Assembly: GCA_023249615.1 (NCBI GenBank) | Contig: JAHFCG010000014.1 | Span: 1 to 33,625, forward strand | Reading direction: 5' to 3' | Length of the DNA stretch: 33,625 nucleotides | Source of the DNA: a candidate division FCPU426 bacterium | GTDB lineage: Bacteria > Oederibacteriota > Muellerivitia > Muellerivitales > Muellerivitaceae | In this document: positions 1 through 7,793 of the stretch, in pieces | How the letters are laid out: each line of letters begins with the position of its first letter | Numbering within the stretch: the first letter of the stretch is position 1 | Translations under genes and position numbers: made by a program | Notes under the pieces: generated by a model | Told to the model about the DNA's origin: nothing | The model's database searches: none | The model's input: the letters and a program-made list of their open reading frames with translations, nothing else

Positions 1-1
1 C

Positions 2-1729
2 CTTTTTGACTGGATGGATTCAGGGGCCTTTCAGGTCAAGGTCAGCCTTCAACTTGACGCCCTTTCCGTGGCCATGGTGGTTTTCATTACCTTCGTCTCA
101 AGCCTGATCCATCTATATTCCGTTGGTTACATGAAGGATGACCCTGGTTTTGGCCGTTATTTCACCTATTTGAACCTTTTTCTGTTCTCCATGTTGACGC
201 TCATCATGGCCCAGAACCTCCTGGTCCTTTTCCTTGGTTGGGAGGGAGTAGGTTTCTGTTCCTACCTTTTGATCGGCTTCTGGTTTGAGGACGAGGTCAA
301 GGCCAACGCGGGGAAGAAAGCCATCATCGTCAACCGCATCGGGGACGCCGGGTTCCTGGCGGGACTCCTGATTGTTTTTTCCCTGGCGGGAACCTTTAAT
401 TTCAATGATCTTCAGTCCCACAAAATGGTTTTTAACGGCATCTGGGCAACCATTGTCTGCCTTTGTTTCTTCTTCGGCGCGGCGGGGAAATCGGCCCAAA
501 TTCCACTTTACGTTTGGCTCCCAGACGCCATGGCGGGACCCACGCCTGTTTCCGCCCTGATTCACGCGGCCACCATGGTGACGGCCGGTGTTTACCTGGT
601 TGCCAGGCTTCATTTCCTGTTTGTTCTCGCGCCATGGGCTTCCACGGTGGTGGCGGTCATTGGTGTCCTGACGGCGTTGTTGGCGGCAACCATCGCGTTG
701 GTCCAGAACGACATCAAAAAAGTTCTCGCCTATTCCACCATTTCCCAATTGGGGTTCATGTTTCTGGGGGCGGGCGTCAGCGCGTACGGGGCCGGGGTTT
801 TCCATTTAATCACCCATGGTTTTTTCAAGGCTTGCCTGTTTCTCGGGGCGGGATGCGTCATTCACGCCATGAAGGGGGAACAGGACATCCGGAAAATGGG
901 CGGGCTTCTGAAGCATGTCCCCTTCACCAGCGTATCCTTCCTTCTGGGCTGGATGGCCATCGCCGGCATTCTTCCGCTATGCGGCGGGTTCAACAGCAAG
1001 GATGAGATTCTCTGGCGCGCCCTGGCGACTCCCAACGCGGTTTTTCCCTTTCTTCCCCAGCTTCTTTATTTCACCGCCCTGGCCACGGCCTTCCTGACGG
1101 CTTTTTACATGACCCGCCTCGTGGTGATGGTTTTCTTCGGCGAATACCGGGGCGACAAGGAGGTTTTCGAGCACCTTCATGAAAGTCCCAGGAGCATGAC
1201 GATTCCCCTGTTCGTTTTGGCGCTTGGGTCCCTGGCATCGGGCTGGATCGGAATGCCGGAAGCCATCGGGGGCGGGAACGCGCTCGGGAAATTTCTGGAT
1301 CCGCTTTTTCACCTTTCCACCCTCGCGCCGGACGGGGTTTCCCACAAGATGGAGCCCCTTCTCATGCTTTTGTCCTGGCTGGTGGCTTTGGTGGGCGCGG
1401 GTTTCGCCTGGTATATCTACGGATTAAAACATGTCCTGAGTCCCAAGGTTTTGAAATTGATTCCCGGCGGGAAAAGGGTTTTCGAACAAAAGTACTTCGT
1501 GGACGAGCTTTACGAGGTCACGGTGGTACGCTGGGTCAAGGGCTTCGCGGAATGGATTTCCAACCGCCTGGTCGAGCAATTGTTGATCAACCGCCTGATC
1601 GAGTTTCTGGCAAGGGCCCTCGGCGAGGCGGCGAAATTCATGAAAAAAATCCAGGTAGGCCTGGTCCGGGTTTATCTGGCTTATGTGGTGGCGGGCGCGG
1701 GATTGTTAATCTATTTGATACTGCATTAG
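2..1729 (+). CDS. nuoL: NADH-quinone oxidoreductase subunit L, 5' end missing
   Basis: Proton-pumping antiporter-like membrane subunit of respiratory complex I, coupling quinone reduction by NADH or ferredoxin to ion translocation. The reading frame is open to the left edge (codons for LFDW precede the first Met at 14), so the N-terminal part, about 80 residues by comparison with the family, lies outside the window. Counting from that Met, the visible part has the family motifs GWEGVGFCSYLLIGF (75-89, with the conserved membrane Glu at 77), AGKSAQIPLYVWLPDAMAGP (157-176, with the conserved Lys 159) and SALIHAATMVTAGVYL. The C-terminus has FEQKYFVDELYE followed by an amphipathic stretch and a last membrane helix, as expected for the lateral helix arm of NuoL. 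nuoM and nuoN follow in the usual order. The identification is firm; only the start is unknown. Confidence 0.97.
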   Translation, partial: LFDWMDSGAFQVKVSLQLDALSVAMVVFITFVSSLIHLYSVGYMKDDPGFGRYFTYLNLFLFSMLTLIMAQNLLVLFLGWEGVGFCSYLLIGFWFEDEVKANAGKKAIIVNRIGDAGFLAGLLIVFSLAGTFNFNDLQSHKMVFNGIWATIVCLCFFFGAAGKSAQIPLYVWLPDAMAGPTPVSALIHAATMVTAGVYLVARLHFLFVLAPWASTVVAVIGVLTALLAATIALVQNDIKKVLAYSTISQLGFMFLGAGVSAYGAGVFHLITHGFFKACLFLGAGCVIHAMKGEQDIRKMGGLLKHVPFTSVSFLLGWMAIAGILPLCGGFNSKDEILWRALATPNAVFPFLPQLLYFTALATAFLTAFYMTRLVVMVFFGEYRGDKEVFEHLHESPRSMTIPLFVLALGSLASGWIGMPEAIGGGNALGKFLDPLFHLSTLAPDGVSHKMEPLLMLLSWLVALVGAGFAWYIYGLKHVLSPKVLKLIPGGKRVFEQKYFVDELYEVTVVRWVKGFAEWISNRLVEQLLINRLIEFLARALGEAAKFMKKIQVGLVRVYLAYVVAGAGLLIYLILH

Positions 1730-1736
1730 AGACTTG

Positions 1737-1876
1737 CCGCAAATTTGCGCGAATGAACGCGAATTAAACATTTGATTTCGAGGTTTAAATTTGAAAAACA
1801 ACCGGTTGGTTGATAAAAGGCCCCAAAAGTTGAAATTTCAAATTATTAAATGGCGCCCATTTGCGCCCATTTGCGG
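1737..1876. repeat. Long imperfect inverted repeat before nuoM
   Basis: Left arm 1737-1765 and right arm 1848-1876 are reverse complements at 22 of 29 positions, starting with CCGCAAAT in both. Each arm is built of short units of the GCGAATGAACGC type. The arms enclose about 80 bases of AT-richer sequence. The element fills the nuoL-nuoM gap and ends just before the ribosome binding site of nuoM. It resembles the dispersed intergenic repeats of many environmental bacteria (from memory, not searched). Confidence 0.7.
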
Positions 1877-1891
1877 CGAAAGAGGTTTGTC

Positions 1892-3487
1892 TTGATTTTA
1901 TCCATACTCATCTTCCTGCCCATGGGCGGGGCCTTGTTGGTCGGCTTGTTTCCCCAGGCAAGGGTTTCGCGAACCCTTTCGTTTCTGGTTTCCCTCGTCA
2001 CGTTCGTTTTTTCCCTCGCCCTTTACGGCGGGTTTGACCTTTCGGACGGGGGGTTCCAGTTTAAGGAACAGTTTGACCTGGTGGCCAACCTGGGAATCCA
2101 CTACAGCGTCGGAATCGACGGTCTTTCCCTTTGGCTGATCCTGTTGTCCACCTTTATAACCCCCCTTGTGATTCTGGGAAGTTTGAGCGCCATCGAAAAG
2201 AATGTTCGGGGGTTTTTCGCCTCCGTGCTTCTTATGGAGGCCTCAGTAATTGGAACGCTGGCTTCAACAGACATCTTCTTGTTTTACCTTTTTTGGGAAC
2301 TCATGTTGATTCCGGCCTTTTTCCTGATCGGGGTTTGGGGAGGGCCGAATCGGGTGAGGGCGACCATAAAATTTGTCCTTTTTACGATGCTGGGGTCGCT
2401 TCTCCTCCTTGTGGCTCTTATTTACGTGATCCACGAGGTAAAAAGTTTTGAGTACGCCAAGCTCTTCGACCATTTCTTCCCGGAGGATGTCCAGTTCTGG
2501 TGTTTTCTGGCTTTTGGCCTGGCCTTTTTCATCAAGGTGCCCCTTTTTCCTTTTCATGCCTGGCTTCCGGACGCCTATACCGAGGCTCCCGCCGGCGGAA
2601 CGGTTCTGCTTTCGGCGGTCATGGTCAAGCTTGGCGCTTACGGACTTTTGCGGTTTTGCATCCCCTTGTTTCCCAACGCGGCAAAGGATTTCGCGCCCTG
2701 GATCATGGCCTTGGCGGTTTTGGGAGTCATTCATGGGGCCCTGATGGCCTCCATACAAACGGATTTCAAACGCTTGATGGCTTATTCCTCCTTATCCCAC
2801 ATGGGGCTTATTCTTCTGGGCCTTTTCACCTTTTCCCTGACTGGACTTCAGGGGGGATTGCTTCAAATGATCAGCCACGGCGTTTATATGGCGGGCCTCT
2901 TCCTATTAATCGGAATGCTTTATGAAAGGCGCAAGTCGAATGAGATGGACGCGTTTGGCGGTATCGCCAAAGTTCTGCCTGTTCTTTCGACGGCCTTCCT
3001 ATGGTTGATGGTGGCGGCGGTTGGGATACCGGGGTTCGCGGGTTTCCCGGGGGAGATTCTTATTCTTGTTTCCGCTTATAAAATTTCTCCCCTGCTGGCT
3101 TTAATTTCCATTGCCGGTTTTGTCCTATCGGCCTGGTACATGTTCAATTTTTACGGAAAGGTTTTTTTGGGGCCCATCAAAGGCCAGCCGCAGGACACCA
3201 GGTCCTCAAGAAAGTCATCAGGTGAAAAAAACCTGGATAAAAATTTTGAAGGCTCACGAAACCTGGAGGATTTGCGCTGGCATGAATGGCTGGCGGTTCT
3301 TCCCCTTGCGGCCGCGGTTCTTTGGATCGGATTAACCCCCAATTTCTTCCTGAGACCCATGGAAAAATCCCTCCAATTGGGAGTGATTGAGAAATTGAAG
3401 CCGCCCCCCGTCATGACGGATTTCGCGGCGAGGGAACGAAGGAACCAGATTGAGAAAGAAATTGAAAAAGAGAAAAAACACAGATAA
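1892..3487 (+). CDS. nuoM: NADH-quinone oxidoreductase subunit M
   Basis: Antiporter-like proton-channel subunit of complex I. It has about 14 membrane segments and the motifs FWELMLIPAFFLIGVWGG (conserved Glu) and KVPLFPFHAWLPDAYTEAP (conserved Lys and the Pro-rich channel loop). I choose the TTG at 1892: AAAGAGG lies at 1879-1885, and the protein then begins with a hydrophobic helix. The in-frame ATG at 1850 lies inside the right arm of an inverted repeat and would add a non-family, basic 14-residue leader. From the TTG the protein has 531 residues, slightly longer than typical NuoM. There are two extra hydrophilic pieces: a charged insertion near 3182-3265 between the last membrane segments, and a Glu/Lys-rich tail after the last helix. 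It lies between nuoL and nuoN and is probably cotranscribed with them. Confidence 0.96.
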   Translation: MILSILIFLPMGGALLVGLFPQARVSRTLSFLVSLVTFVFSLALYGGFDLSDGGFQFKEQFDLVANLGIHYSVGIDGLSLWLILLSTFITPLVILGSLSAIEKNVRGFFASVLLMEASVIGTLASTDIFLFYLFWELMLIPAFFLIGVWGGPNRVRATIKFVLFTMLGSLLLLVALIYVIHEVKSFEYAKLFDHFFPEDVQFWCFLAFGLAFFIKVPLFPFHAWLPDAYTEAPAGGTVLLSAVMVKLGAYGLLRFCIPLFPNAAKDFAPWIMALAVLGVIHGALMASIQTDFKRLMAYSSLSHMGLILLGLFTFSLTGLQGGLLQMISHGVYMAGLFLLIGMLYERRKSNEMDAFGGIAKVLPVLSTAFLWLMVAAVGIPGFAGFPGEILILVSAYKISPLLALISIAGFVLSAWYMFNFYGKVFLGPIKGQPQDTRSSRKSSGEKNLDKNFEGSRNLEDLRWHEWLAVLPLAAAVLWIGLTPNFFLRPMEKSLQLGVIEKLKPPPVMTDFAARERRNQIEKEIEKEKKHR

Positions 3488-3501
3488 ATCTATTGGTTTT
3501 A

Positions 3502-3591
3502 ACCACGAAGGCGCGAAGGGGAGAATAAGATATTTTTTTTCCTTGAACAAAAATTTTTTTGCAGTTCTACGTGACTTCGTGTCTTCGTGGT
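3502..3591. repeat. Inverted repeat of the CCACGAAG type before nuoN
   Basis: Left arm 3502-3518 (ACCACGAAGGCGCGAAG) and right arm 3575-3591 are reverse complements at 15 of 17 positions. Within each arm the unit CACGAAG/CGCGAAG is repeated with a period of 8 bases. The loop of about 56 bases is AT-rich. The right arm ends two bases before the Shine-Dalgarno sequence of nuoN. Repeats of this type (CCACGAAGACACGAAG) are scattered in intergenic regions of many unrelated bacteria; that is from memory. Confidence 0.8.
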
Positions 3592-3604
3592 GAAAGAGGT
3601 TTTG

Positions 3605-5035
3605 ATGAATCTATCTTCCCTTGAATTTACGGGTCTTATGCCCCTTTGGATTGTCATTGCCGGGGCCCTGTTTCTTTTGTTGCTGGAAGTGGTTCTGAAG
3701 GAAGAGGGAAGGGAAATCGCGCCGGTTTTGACGGGGACTTTCCTCGTTTTGTCCCTGTCCTCGACCTTTCATCTCCTTTCCTCGAGGGGAATGCCAGGCG
3801 CCCTTTTTCATGGAACCGTGGTGGTGGATCTCTATTCCCTCACGCTTCAGGGCATCTGCCTTCTTTCGGCACTTTTAACCTGTGTCTTTTCCTCTTGGTA
3901 CCTGAAACAGGAAAAAGCGGTGACAGGTGAATACTACGCTCTGCTGTTATTGGCTGTCGCGGGAATGTTCACGCTGGTTTTGGCTGCCGAATTTCTGACC
4001 CTTTTCGTCGGTTTGGAGCTCATGTCCCTTTCGGGTTATGTGCTGGCGGGATATTTCCGGGTAAAGGAAAGGTCCACCGAGGCGGCCCTGAAATATTTCA
4101 TGCTCGGCGTTTTCGCGTCAGCCTTCCTGCTTTACGGCATCTCGCTTCTTTACGGCGCGTCGGGCACAACCCGGTTTCCCGAACTGCGGCATTTTTTGGA
4201 ACAGGGCAACACGGGTTCGCTATTTGTTGAATTGGGGGCCGCCCTTTTATTGGTTGGGTTTGGATTCAAGGTCGCGCTGGTCCCTTTTCATGGATGGGCT
4301 CCGGACGTTTATGACGGCGCGGCGGCGCCGGTCTCCGCTTTTCTTTCCACGGGGGTAAAGGCCGCCGCGTTGGGGGCCCTTGTCCGTCTTTTCGCTGAGG
4401 CTTTCGGTTTACAGGGGAACTGGTCTTTGGGTTTCGCGGTTCTGGCGGTTCTCACGATGGTAATTGGAAATTTTGGGGCTCTGGTTCAGTCATCCGTTAA
4501 AAGAATGCTGGCCTATTCCAGCGTGGCTCACGCCGGATATCTGGCCGTCGGTCTGGCGGCGGCTTCCCTGGCGCCCGCGGATGAGGTGGAACGGGGCGCG
4601 GCCTTTTACTTGTTGGCTTATACCCTGATGACAGCGGGAGCCTTCGGCTGGGTCGCATGGGCCGCGGGGAAGGGGGAAACGAAAACGGATTTTGAGGATT
4701 ACCGGGGTCTGGGACTAAAACAGCCCTGGATGGGATTAATGATGGCCGTTTTCATGTTTTCCTTGGCGGGGATGACTCCCACGGCGGGCTTCTTCGGCAA
4801 ATTTTACCTTTTCAAGCTGGCGGTGGAGCACGGGTTGATATGGCTGGTGATTGTCGCTGTTTTGAACAGTTTTGTTTCGGCTTATTACTACCTGCGGGTG
4901 GTGGCTTTCCTCTTTATGAAACCCCTGGAAGGTAAAGAACCGCCTTTGATTACCTCTACCGCCGGTCTTCGGGCCGCTTTTCTCCTTTGCGCCGCGGGAA
5001 GTTTGATAGTTGGTTTCTTAAAGTTTACATTTTAA
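3605..5035 (+). CDS. nuoN: NADH-quinone oxidoreductase subunit N
   Basis: Third antiporter-like subunit of complex I, next to the core membrane arm. It has 476 residues from the ATG at 3605, close to the family length of about 485. That start has AAAGAGG at 3593-3599, five bases upstream. Starts further upstream would fall inside the inverted-repeat arm. Family motifs are FVGLELMSLSGYVLAGY (conserved Glu), FKVALVPFHGWAPDVYDGA (conserved Lys and channel loop) and KRMLAYSSVAHAGYLAVGL. It closes the visible nuoLMN block; the next gene begins only 13 bases after its stop. Confidence 0.97.
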   Translation: MNLSSLEFTGLMPLWIVIAGALFLLLLEVVLKEEGREIAPVLTGTFLVLSLSSTFHLLSSRGMPGALFHGTVVVDLYSLTLQGICLLSALLTCVFSSWYLKQEKAVTGEYYALLLLAVAGMFTLVLAAEFLTLFVGLELMSLSGYVLAGYFRVKERSTEAALKYFMLGVFASAFLLYGISLLYGASGTTRFPELRHFLEQGNTGSLFVELGAALLLVGFGFKVALVPFHGWAPDVYDGAAAPVSAFLSTGVKAAALGALVRLFAEAFGLQGNWSLGFAVLAVLTMVIGNFGALVQSSVKRMLAYSSVAHAGYLAVGLAAASLAPADEVERGAAFYLLAYTLMTAGAFGWVAWAAGKGETKTDFEDYRGLGLKQPWMGLMMAVFMFSLAGMTPTAGFFGKFYLFKLAVEHGLIWLVIVAVLNSFVSAYYYLRVVAFLFMKPLEGKEPPLITSTAGLRAAFLLCAAGSLIVGFLKFTF

Positions 5036-5048
5036 AAGGAGAATTGCC

Positions 5049-5351
5049 ATGCGGGTAATTGCTGATCTTTGCGTCATCCCTTTGGGAGTTGGGGTTTCGG
5101 TTTCGGAATATGTGGCCGCCTGCGAGAAAGTGTTGAAAAAAGCGGGCCTCAAAATCCAGCTTCACGCTTATGGGACCAATATCGAGGGGGAATGGGACAG
5201 GGTATTTTCCGCCATCAAAAAATGCCATGAAACCATCCACAAGATGGGTGTGCCCCGAATCACCACCACTTTAAAATTCGGCACAAGAACTGACCGTTTT
5301 CAAACCATGGAAGAAAAAGTTCGCAGCGTCAAAAAACGGTTAAAGCGGTAA
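5049..5351 (+). CDS. MTH1187-family thiamine-binding protein
   Basis: Small 100-residue protein of the UPF0045/MTH1187/YqgV family, whose members bind thiamine or its pyrimidine part as small oligomers and are thought to buffer or shuttle it in the cytoplasm. Family signs are the N-terminal strand with DLCVIPLGVGVSVSEYVA, the HAYGTNIEGEWDRVFSAIK segment, and KMGVPRITTTLKFGTRTD near the end. The full length matches the family. AAGGAG lies just upstream of the ATG, and the gene follows nuoN by 13 bases, so it may be carried on the end of the complex I transcript. The functional link to complex I is unclear. Confidence 0.9.
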   Translation: MRVIADLCVIPLGVGVSVSEYVAACEKVLKKAGLKIQLHAYGTNIEGEWDRVFSAIKKCHETIHKMGVPRITTTLKFGTRTDRFQTMEEKVRSVKKRLKR

Positions 5352-5431
5352 TAAGCCGAGGAAACAGTCCTAAAGTCCTTCCGGTTTGTTTCCACCTTCT
5401 TTTAATTAAGGTTTCTCGGGACAAATTGCGA

Positions 5432-5556
5432 TAAAATGACGATGGGTCTGGCGCTTTTTTGTCGGAGACGCCAAACATTGATCGTTTGACCAATGTACCG
5501 ATGTTTGTCCCCAAAGGGGGGACTTCGTTTTCCTTTGGGAAAACCTGGAGGCGGGA
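5432..5556 (+). promoter_or_regulatory. Structured 5' leader of the prepilin gene
   Basis: The gap of about 205 bases before the prepilin gene has a possible -10 box TAAAAT at 5432-5437, with no convincing -35. Several hairpins follow: TGGCG 5449-5453 with CGCCA 5469-5473; ACATTG 5475-5480 with CAATGT 5491-5496; and CCCAAAGG 5510-5517 with CCTTTGGG 5532-5539, the last ending just before the GGAGG at 5547-5551. CAAACAT 5472-5478 could instead pair with ATGTTTG 5501-5507, which would exclude the second hairpin. I do not recognise a known riboswitch class. Confidence 0.35.
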
Positions 5557-6018
5557 ATGAGGACGCTCAAAAAGAGACCTCAAGGGTTTACATTAGTTGA
5601 ATTGATGATTGTGGTCGCCGTCATCGGAATCCTCGCCGCCATCGCCATTCCCCGTTTTGGACAAATGCTCGAAAAATCCAAGGAAGGCCAAACCAGGGGA
5701 AATTTAAACAGCATCCATTCCGCGTCCTCCATATATTTCGCCGATCAAAAAGGGGTTTGGCCAACCACCTTAAGTACCAATTCCAGTTATGCCTTCAGCC
5801 TTTACCTGGATTATCTTGGCCCCGTGAAAGCCTCGGGTTATTTTGTGGCGGGCGCACAAAGCCCGGTCGGTTCGAAGGTTTCCATGACCACCGAAGGATC
5901 CGCTCCCGTAAGCTCGGGAGTGGGTTGGTTATACGATAGTTTAAGCGGTGTTCAATACGTCAACAGCACGGTAAAGGATTCCAGGTCGATCCCCTATTCC
6001 TTTTACGGTTTCGAATAA
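5557..6018 (+). CDS. Type IV pilin-like prepilin
   Basis: A 153-residue prepilin or pseudopilin. The short basic leader MRTLKKRPQG is followed by the methylation motif FTLVELMIVVAVIGILAAIAIP. Prepilin peptidase would cut after the Gly and the new N-terminal Phe would be methylated; the Glu at mature position 5 is present. The rest is a small Ser/Gly-rich globular domain with no Cys pair, so the disulfide loop of classical PilA is missing. A strong GGAGG sits five bases before the ATG. It stands alone, with no pilus assembly genes nearby. It may be a major pilin or a pseudopilin of a type II-like system; the sequence does not decide. Confidence 0.9.
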   Translation: MRTLKKRPQGFTLVELMIVVAVIGILAAIAIPRFGQMLEKSKEGQTRGNLNSIHSASSIYFADQKGVWPTTLSTNSSYAFSLYLDYLGPVKASGYFVAGAQSPVGSKVSMTTEGSAPVSSGVGWLYDSLSGVQYVNSTVKDSRSIPYSFYGFE

Positions 6019-6051
6019 TCTATTCCCGACCGCCAGGCTTCTTTCTTGAAA

Positions 6052-7602
6052 TTATTTAAAAAAGAAAGTCCCCGCAAATTGAACCCCGATTTGAGTTTTG
6101 AAATCGGACGGATTCGGGCTGTTGTAAACGTAGGGCTGTCCAAACCAAAACATAAGATCCCCCTGAACGTTTGAGCCCTTAAACCCCGCGCCGGCGGTTA
6201 TGGTGGTGGAAAGGATACTTTGCCCGTTATCGACGGGATAAAGATAAAGGGAATAGGGAAAAGAACCGGTATTTTGATCGCTTTTAAAAATTACCCCGCC
6301 CCGAAAGGCCGTTTGCTGGGTGATCCAGCGTTCCCCGCCGAGTGAAATTTTGTAGGAAAATAAGTTGATCGGCAGGGATGCCGCGGTTGTGACCGTGTTA
6401 TTTCCGCTGATGGCCCCCGTCTCAACCTGCAATCCCACCGTGTAGTCCAGCAGTTTTTCCATGCCGATCCCCGCCTGAACCCTCCAGTTTTGAACGGAGT
6501 TGGTCGAACTGACGGTTTGGTTCGGGTTGTAATAGGTGGAATTTCCCGAACTGTAAACAAACGACAAACCGGTTTTAAGGGAGGTGGTTTTAAAAAGCAG
6601 GCTTGCCGCCTTGAAGGCGCCAACGACCGCGAACGCGTTTTCATCCTCCAGTTTGAAAGCTGGAAGATTGGGAACCAGGGCCGTGTCGCTGGAATCAATT
6701 TGGATGGAATTGGAACCGTTCGTGATTCGTCCCAGAAGGCAGGCTTCAAAGGCGTTGGGAACCTGAAAATAAATCTCAGGACCATAGGACAATGCGGTGT
6801 CCTCCGTAAAGGATTGAGTGAGATTCACCCGGGCGTTTGTTGGGCCGCTAGTGATGACAAGGTTTTCAGTTTCCTTGGAGGGAATGACCTCCATGGAAAA
6901 GACTCCCCCCAATAAAAATCGGTTTTGGTTGGGTCTCGGGTTTTCCGGAAAGGAAAGTAAAAATCCCGAGTTGGCCGCCAGTGTTGAGGAGGTTCCCGAT
7001 CCCGAAAGAAGCGGGGAACCATAAAAATTTCCGGGTTTTACCGACAGGTTGGCCTGTCCGGCCTCAATATCCCCGCCTAAAATAAAAGGACCAAAATTAT
7101 AGGCGGTTCGAAAGAGTTCCCTGGTTCGGTCAAGGTTTTGATCCTGGACGGTAAGGCCGGGCTGGTTTTCAGTGTGGTAAAAATCCCCGTCCCCCTGGAC
7201 GGACCAGCCCTTCGCTGGAAAAAGAATAAAGCCGTGGTATTTCATGGAATCAGGTCCCAATTCATTCAACCTTCCATAGACCTGGGAGCCGTTACTGGAG
7301 CCGGCGTCGTTTTGTTTGAACCATTTCCCCAAAGTTCCATAAACCCTTGTGTCGGAATTGGAGGCGGCGTCATTTTGCTTGAACCATTGGCCCGCGGCGT
7401 CAAAACGGTTTTGAGGATCGAGAATGGCGAGGCCGGCGGGATTGCCGAGGGTGAAGGGACAGATTTCCTGGGTCTCGTCGCCAAGGACAAGACTTAGTCC
7501 CCCCGCGGAATCCACTCTTGTTTCAGAACCAAAACAAAAGCGCGAAAACAGAAAGAGGAGCAGGAATAGGGTGGAGCGGGAGCTCCCTTTTGGTGGAACC
7601 AT
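6052..7602 (-). CDS. Predicted outer-membrane beta-barrel protein
   Basis: 516 residues with an N-terminal signal peptide (hydrophobic TLFLLLFLFSRFCFG, about 11-25). Alternating hydrophobic and polar strands with aromatic girdles follow throughout, and the C-terminus GVQFAGTFFFK resembles a closing outer-membrane strand. Near the N-terminus it has CPFTLGNPAGLAIL (48-61). The NPAGLA motif occurs near the start of PorV/FadL-like outer-membrane proteins, so a transport or anchoring role is possible but not shown. Residues 71-112 are a perfect-period tandem duplication of 21 residues. The gene ends 33 bases from the convergent prepilin gene, and there is no Shine-Dalgarno sequence before its start. 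I cannot assign it to a named family. Confidence 0.75.
   Translation of the reverse strand: MVPPKGSSRSTLFLLLFLFSRFCFGSETRVDSAGGLSLVLGDETQEICPFTLGNPAGLAILDPQNRFDAAGQWFKQNDAASNSDTRVYGTLGKWFKQNDAGSSNGSQVYGRLNELGPDSMKYHGFILFPAKGWSVQGDGDFYHTENQPGLTVQDQNLDRTRELFRTAYNFGPFILGGDIEAGQANLSVKPGNFYGSPLLSGSGTSSTLAANSGFLLSFPENPRPNQNRFLLGGVFSMEVIPSKETENLVITSGPTNARVNLTQSFTEDTALSYGPEIYFQVPNAFEACLLGRITNGSNSIQIDSSDTALVPNLPAFKLEDENAFAVVGAFKAASLLFKTTSLKTGLSFVYSSGNSTYYNPNQTVSSTNSVQNWRVQAGIGMEKLLDYTVGLQVETGAISGNNTVTTAASLPINLFSYKISLGGERWITQQTAFRGGVIFKSDQNTGSFPYSLYLYPVDNGQSILSTTITAGAGFKGSNVQGDLMFWFGQPYVYNSPNPSDFKTQIGVQFAGTFFFK
7272..7397 (-). repeat. 63-base in-frame tandem duplication in the barrel gene
   Basis: Two adjacent copies, 7272-7334 and 7335-7397, of 63 bases each encode GQWFKQNDAASNSDTRVYG and GKWFKQNDAGSSNGSQVYG (plus two further residues each). 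WFKQNDA and VYG are kept, while the middle has diverged. Confidence 0.85.
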
Positions 7603-7608
7603 TTTTTG

Positions 7609-7617
7609 ATTATAACA
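7609..7617 (-). promoter_or_regulatory. Extended -10 promoter abutting the barrel gene start
   Basis: On the - strand TGTTATAAT (a perfect -10 hexamer with the upstream TG of extended -10 promoters) ends only six bases before the ATG at 7602. Transcription would begin at or next to the start codon. Together with the lack of any Shine-Dalgarno sequence this suggests a leaderless message. Confidence 0.5.
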
Positions 7618-7712
7618 TGGGGTAAAAGGCCTTGTTCTTAAATCAGGTTCGGTTGAGAAATCCGAGGGGAATCTTAAAATTCAGGCAGCGGGTTGGTCGA
7701 AATCCGTTCAAA

Positions 7713-7741
7713 GTGACAATTCGGGAAGCGGGGGATATAAT
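7713..7741 (+). promoter_or_regulatory. Sigma70-type promoter for the secreted protein
   Basis: GTGACA (7713-7718, one base off TTGACA) and TATAAT (7736-7741, perfect) are separated by 17 bases. The predicted transcript start is near 7748, giving a leader of about 45 bases with AAGGGG at 7781-7786 before the ATG at 7794. Confidence 0.65.
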
Positions 7742-7793
7742 TTGCGGACAATCTCGTCATTTTTAAAACAGTTTCGTTGAAAGGGGTTCATTC

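Noticed and set aside
5440-5550. c-di-GMP (GEMM) riboswitch before the prepilin gene
   Set aside because: The conserved core sequences of that class are not found; only generic hairpins are seen.
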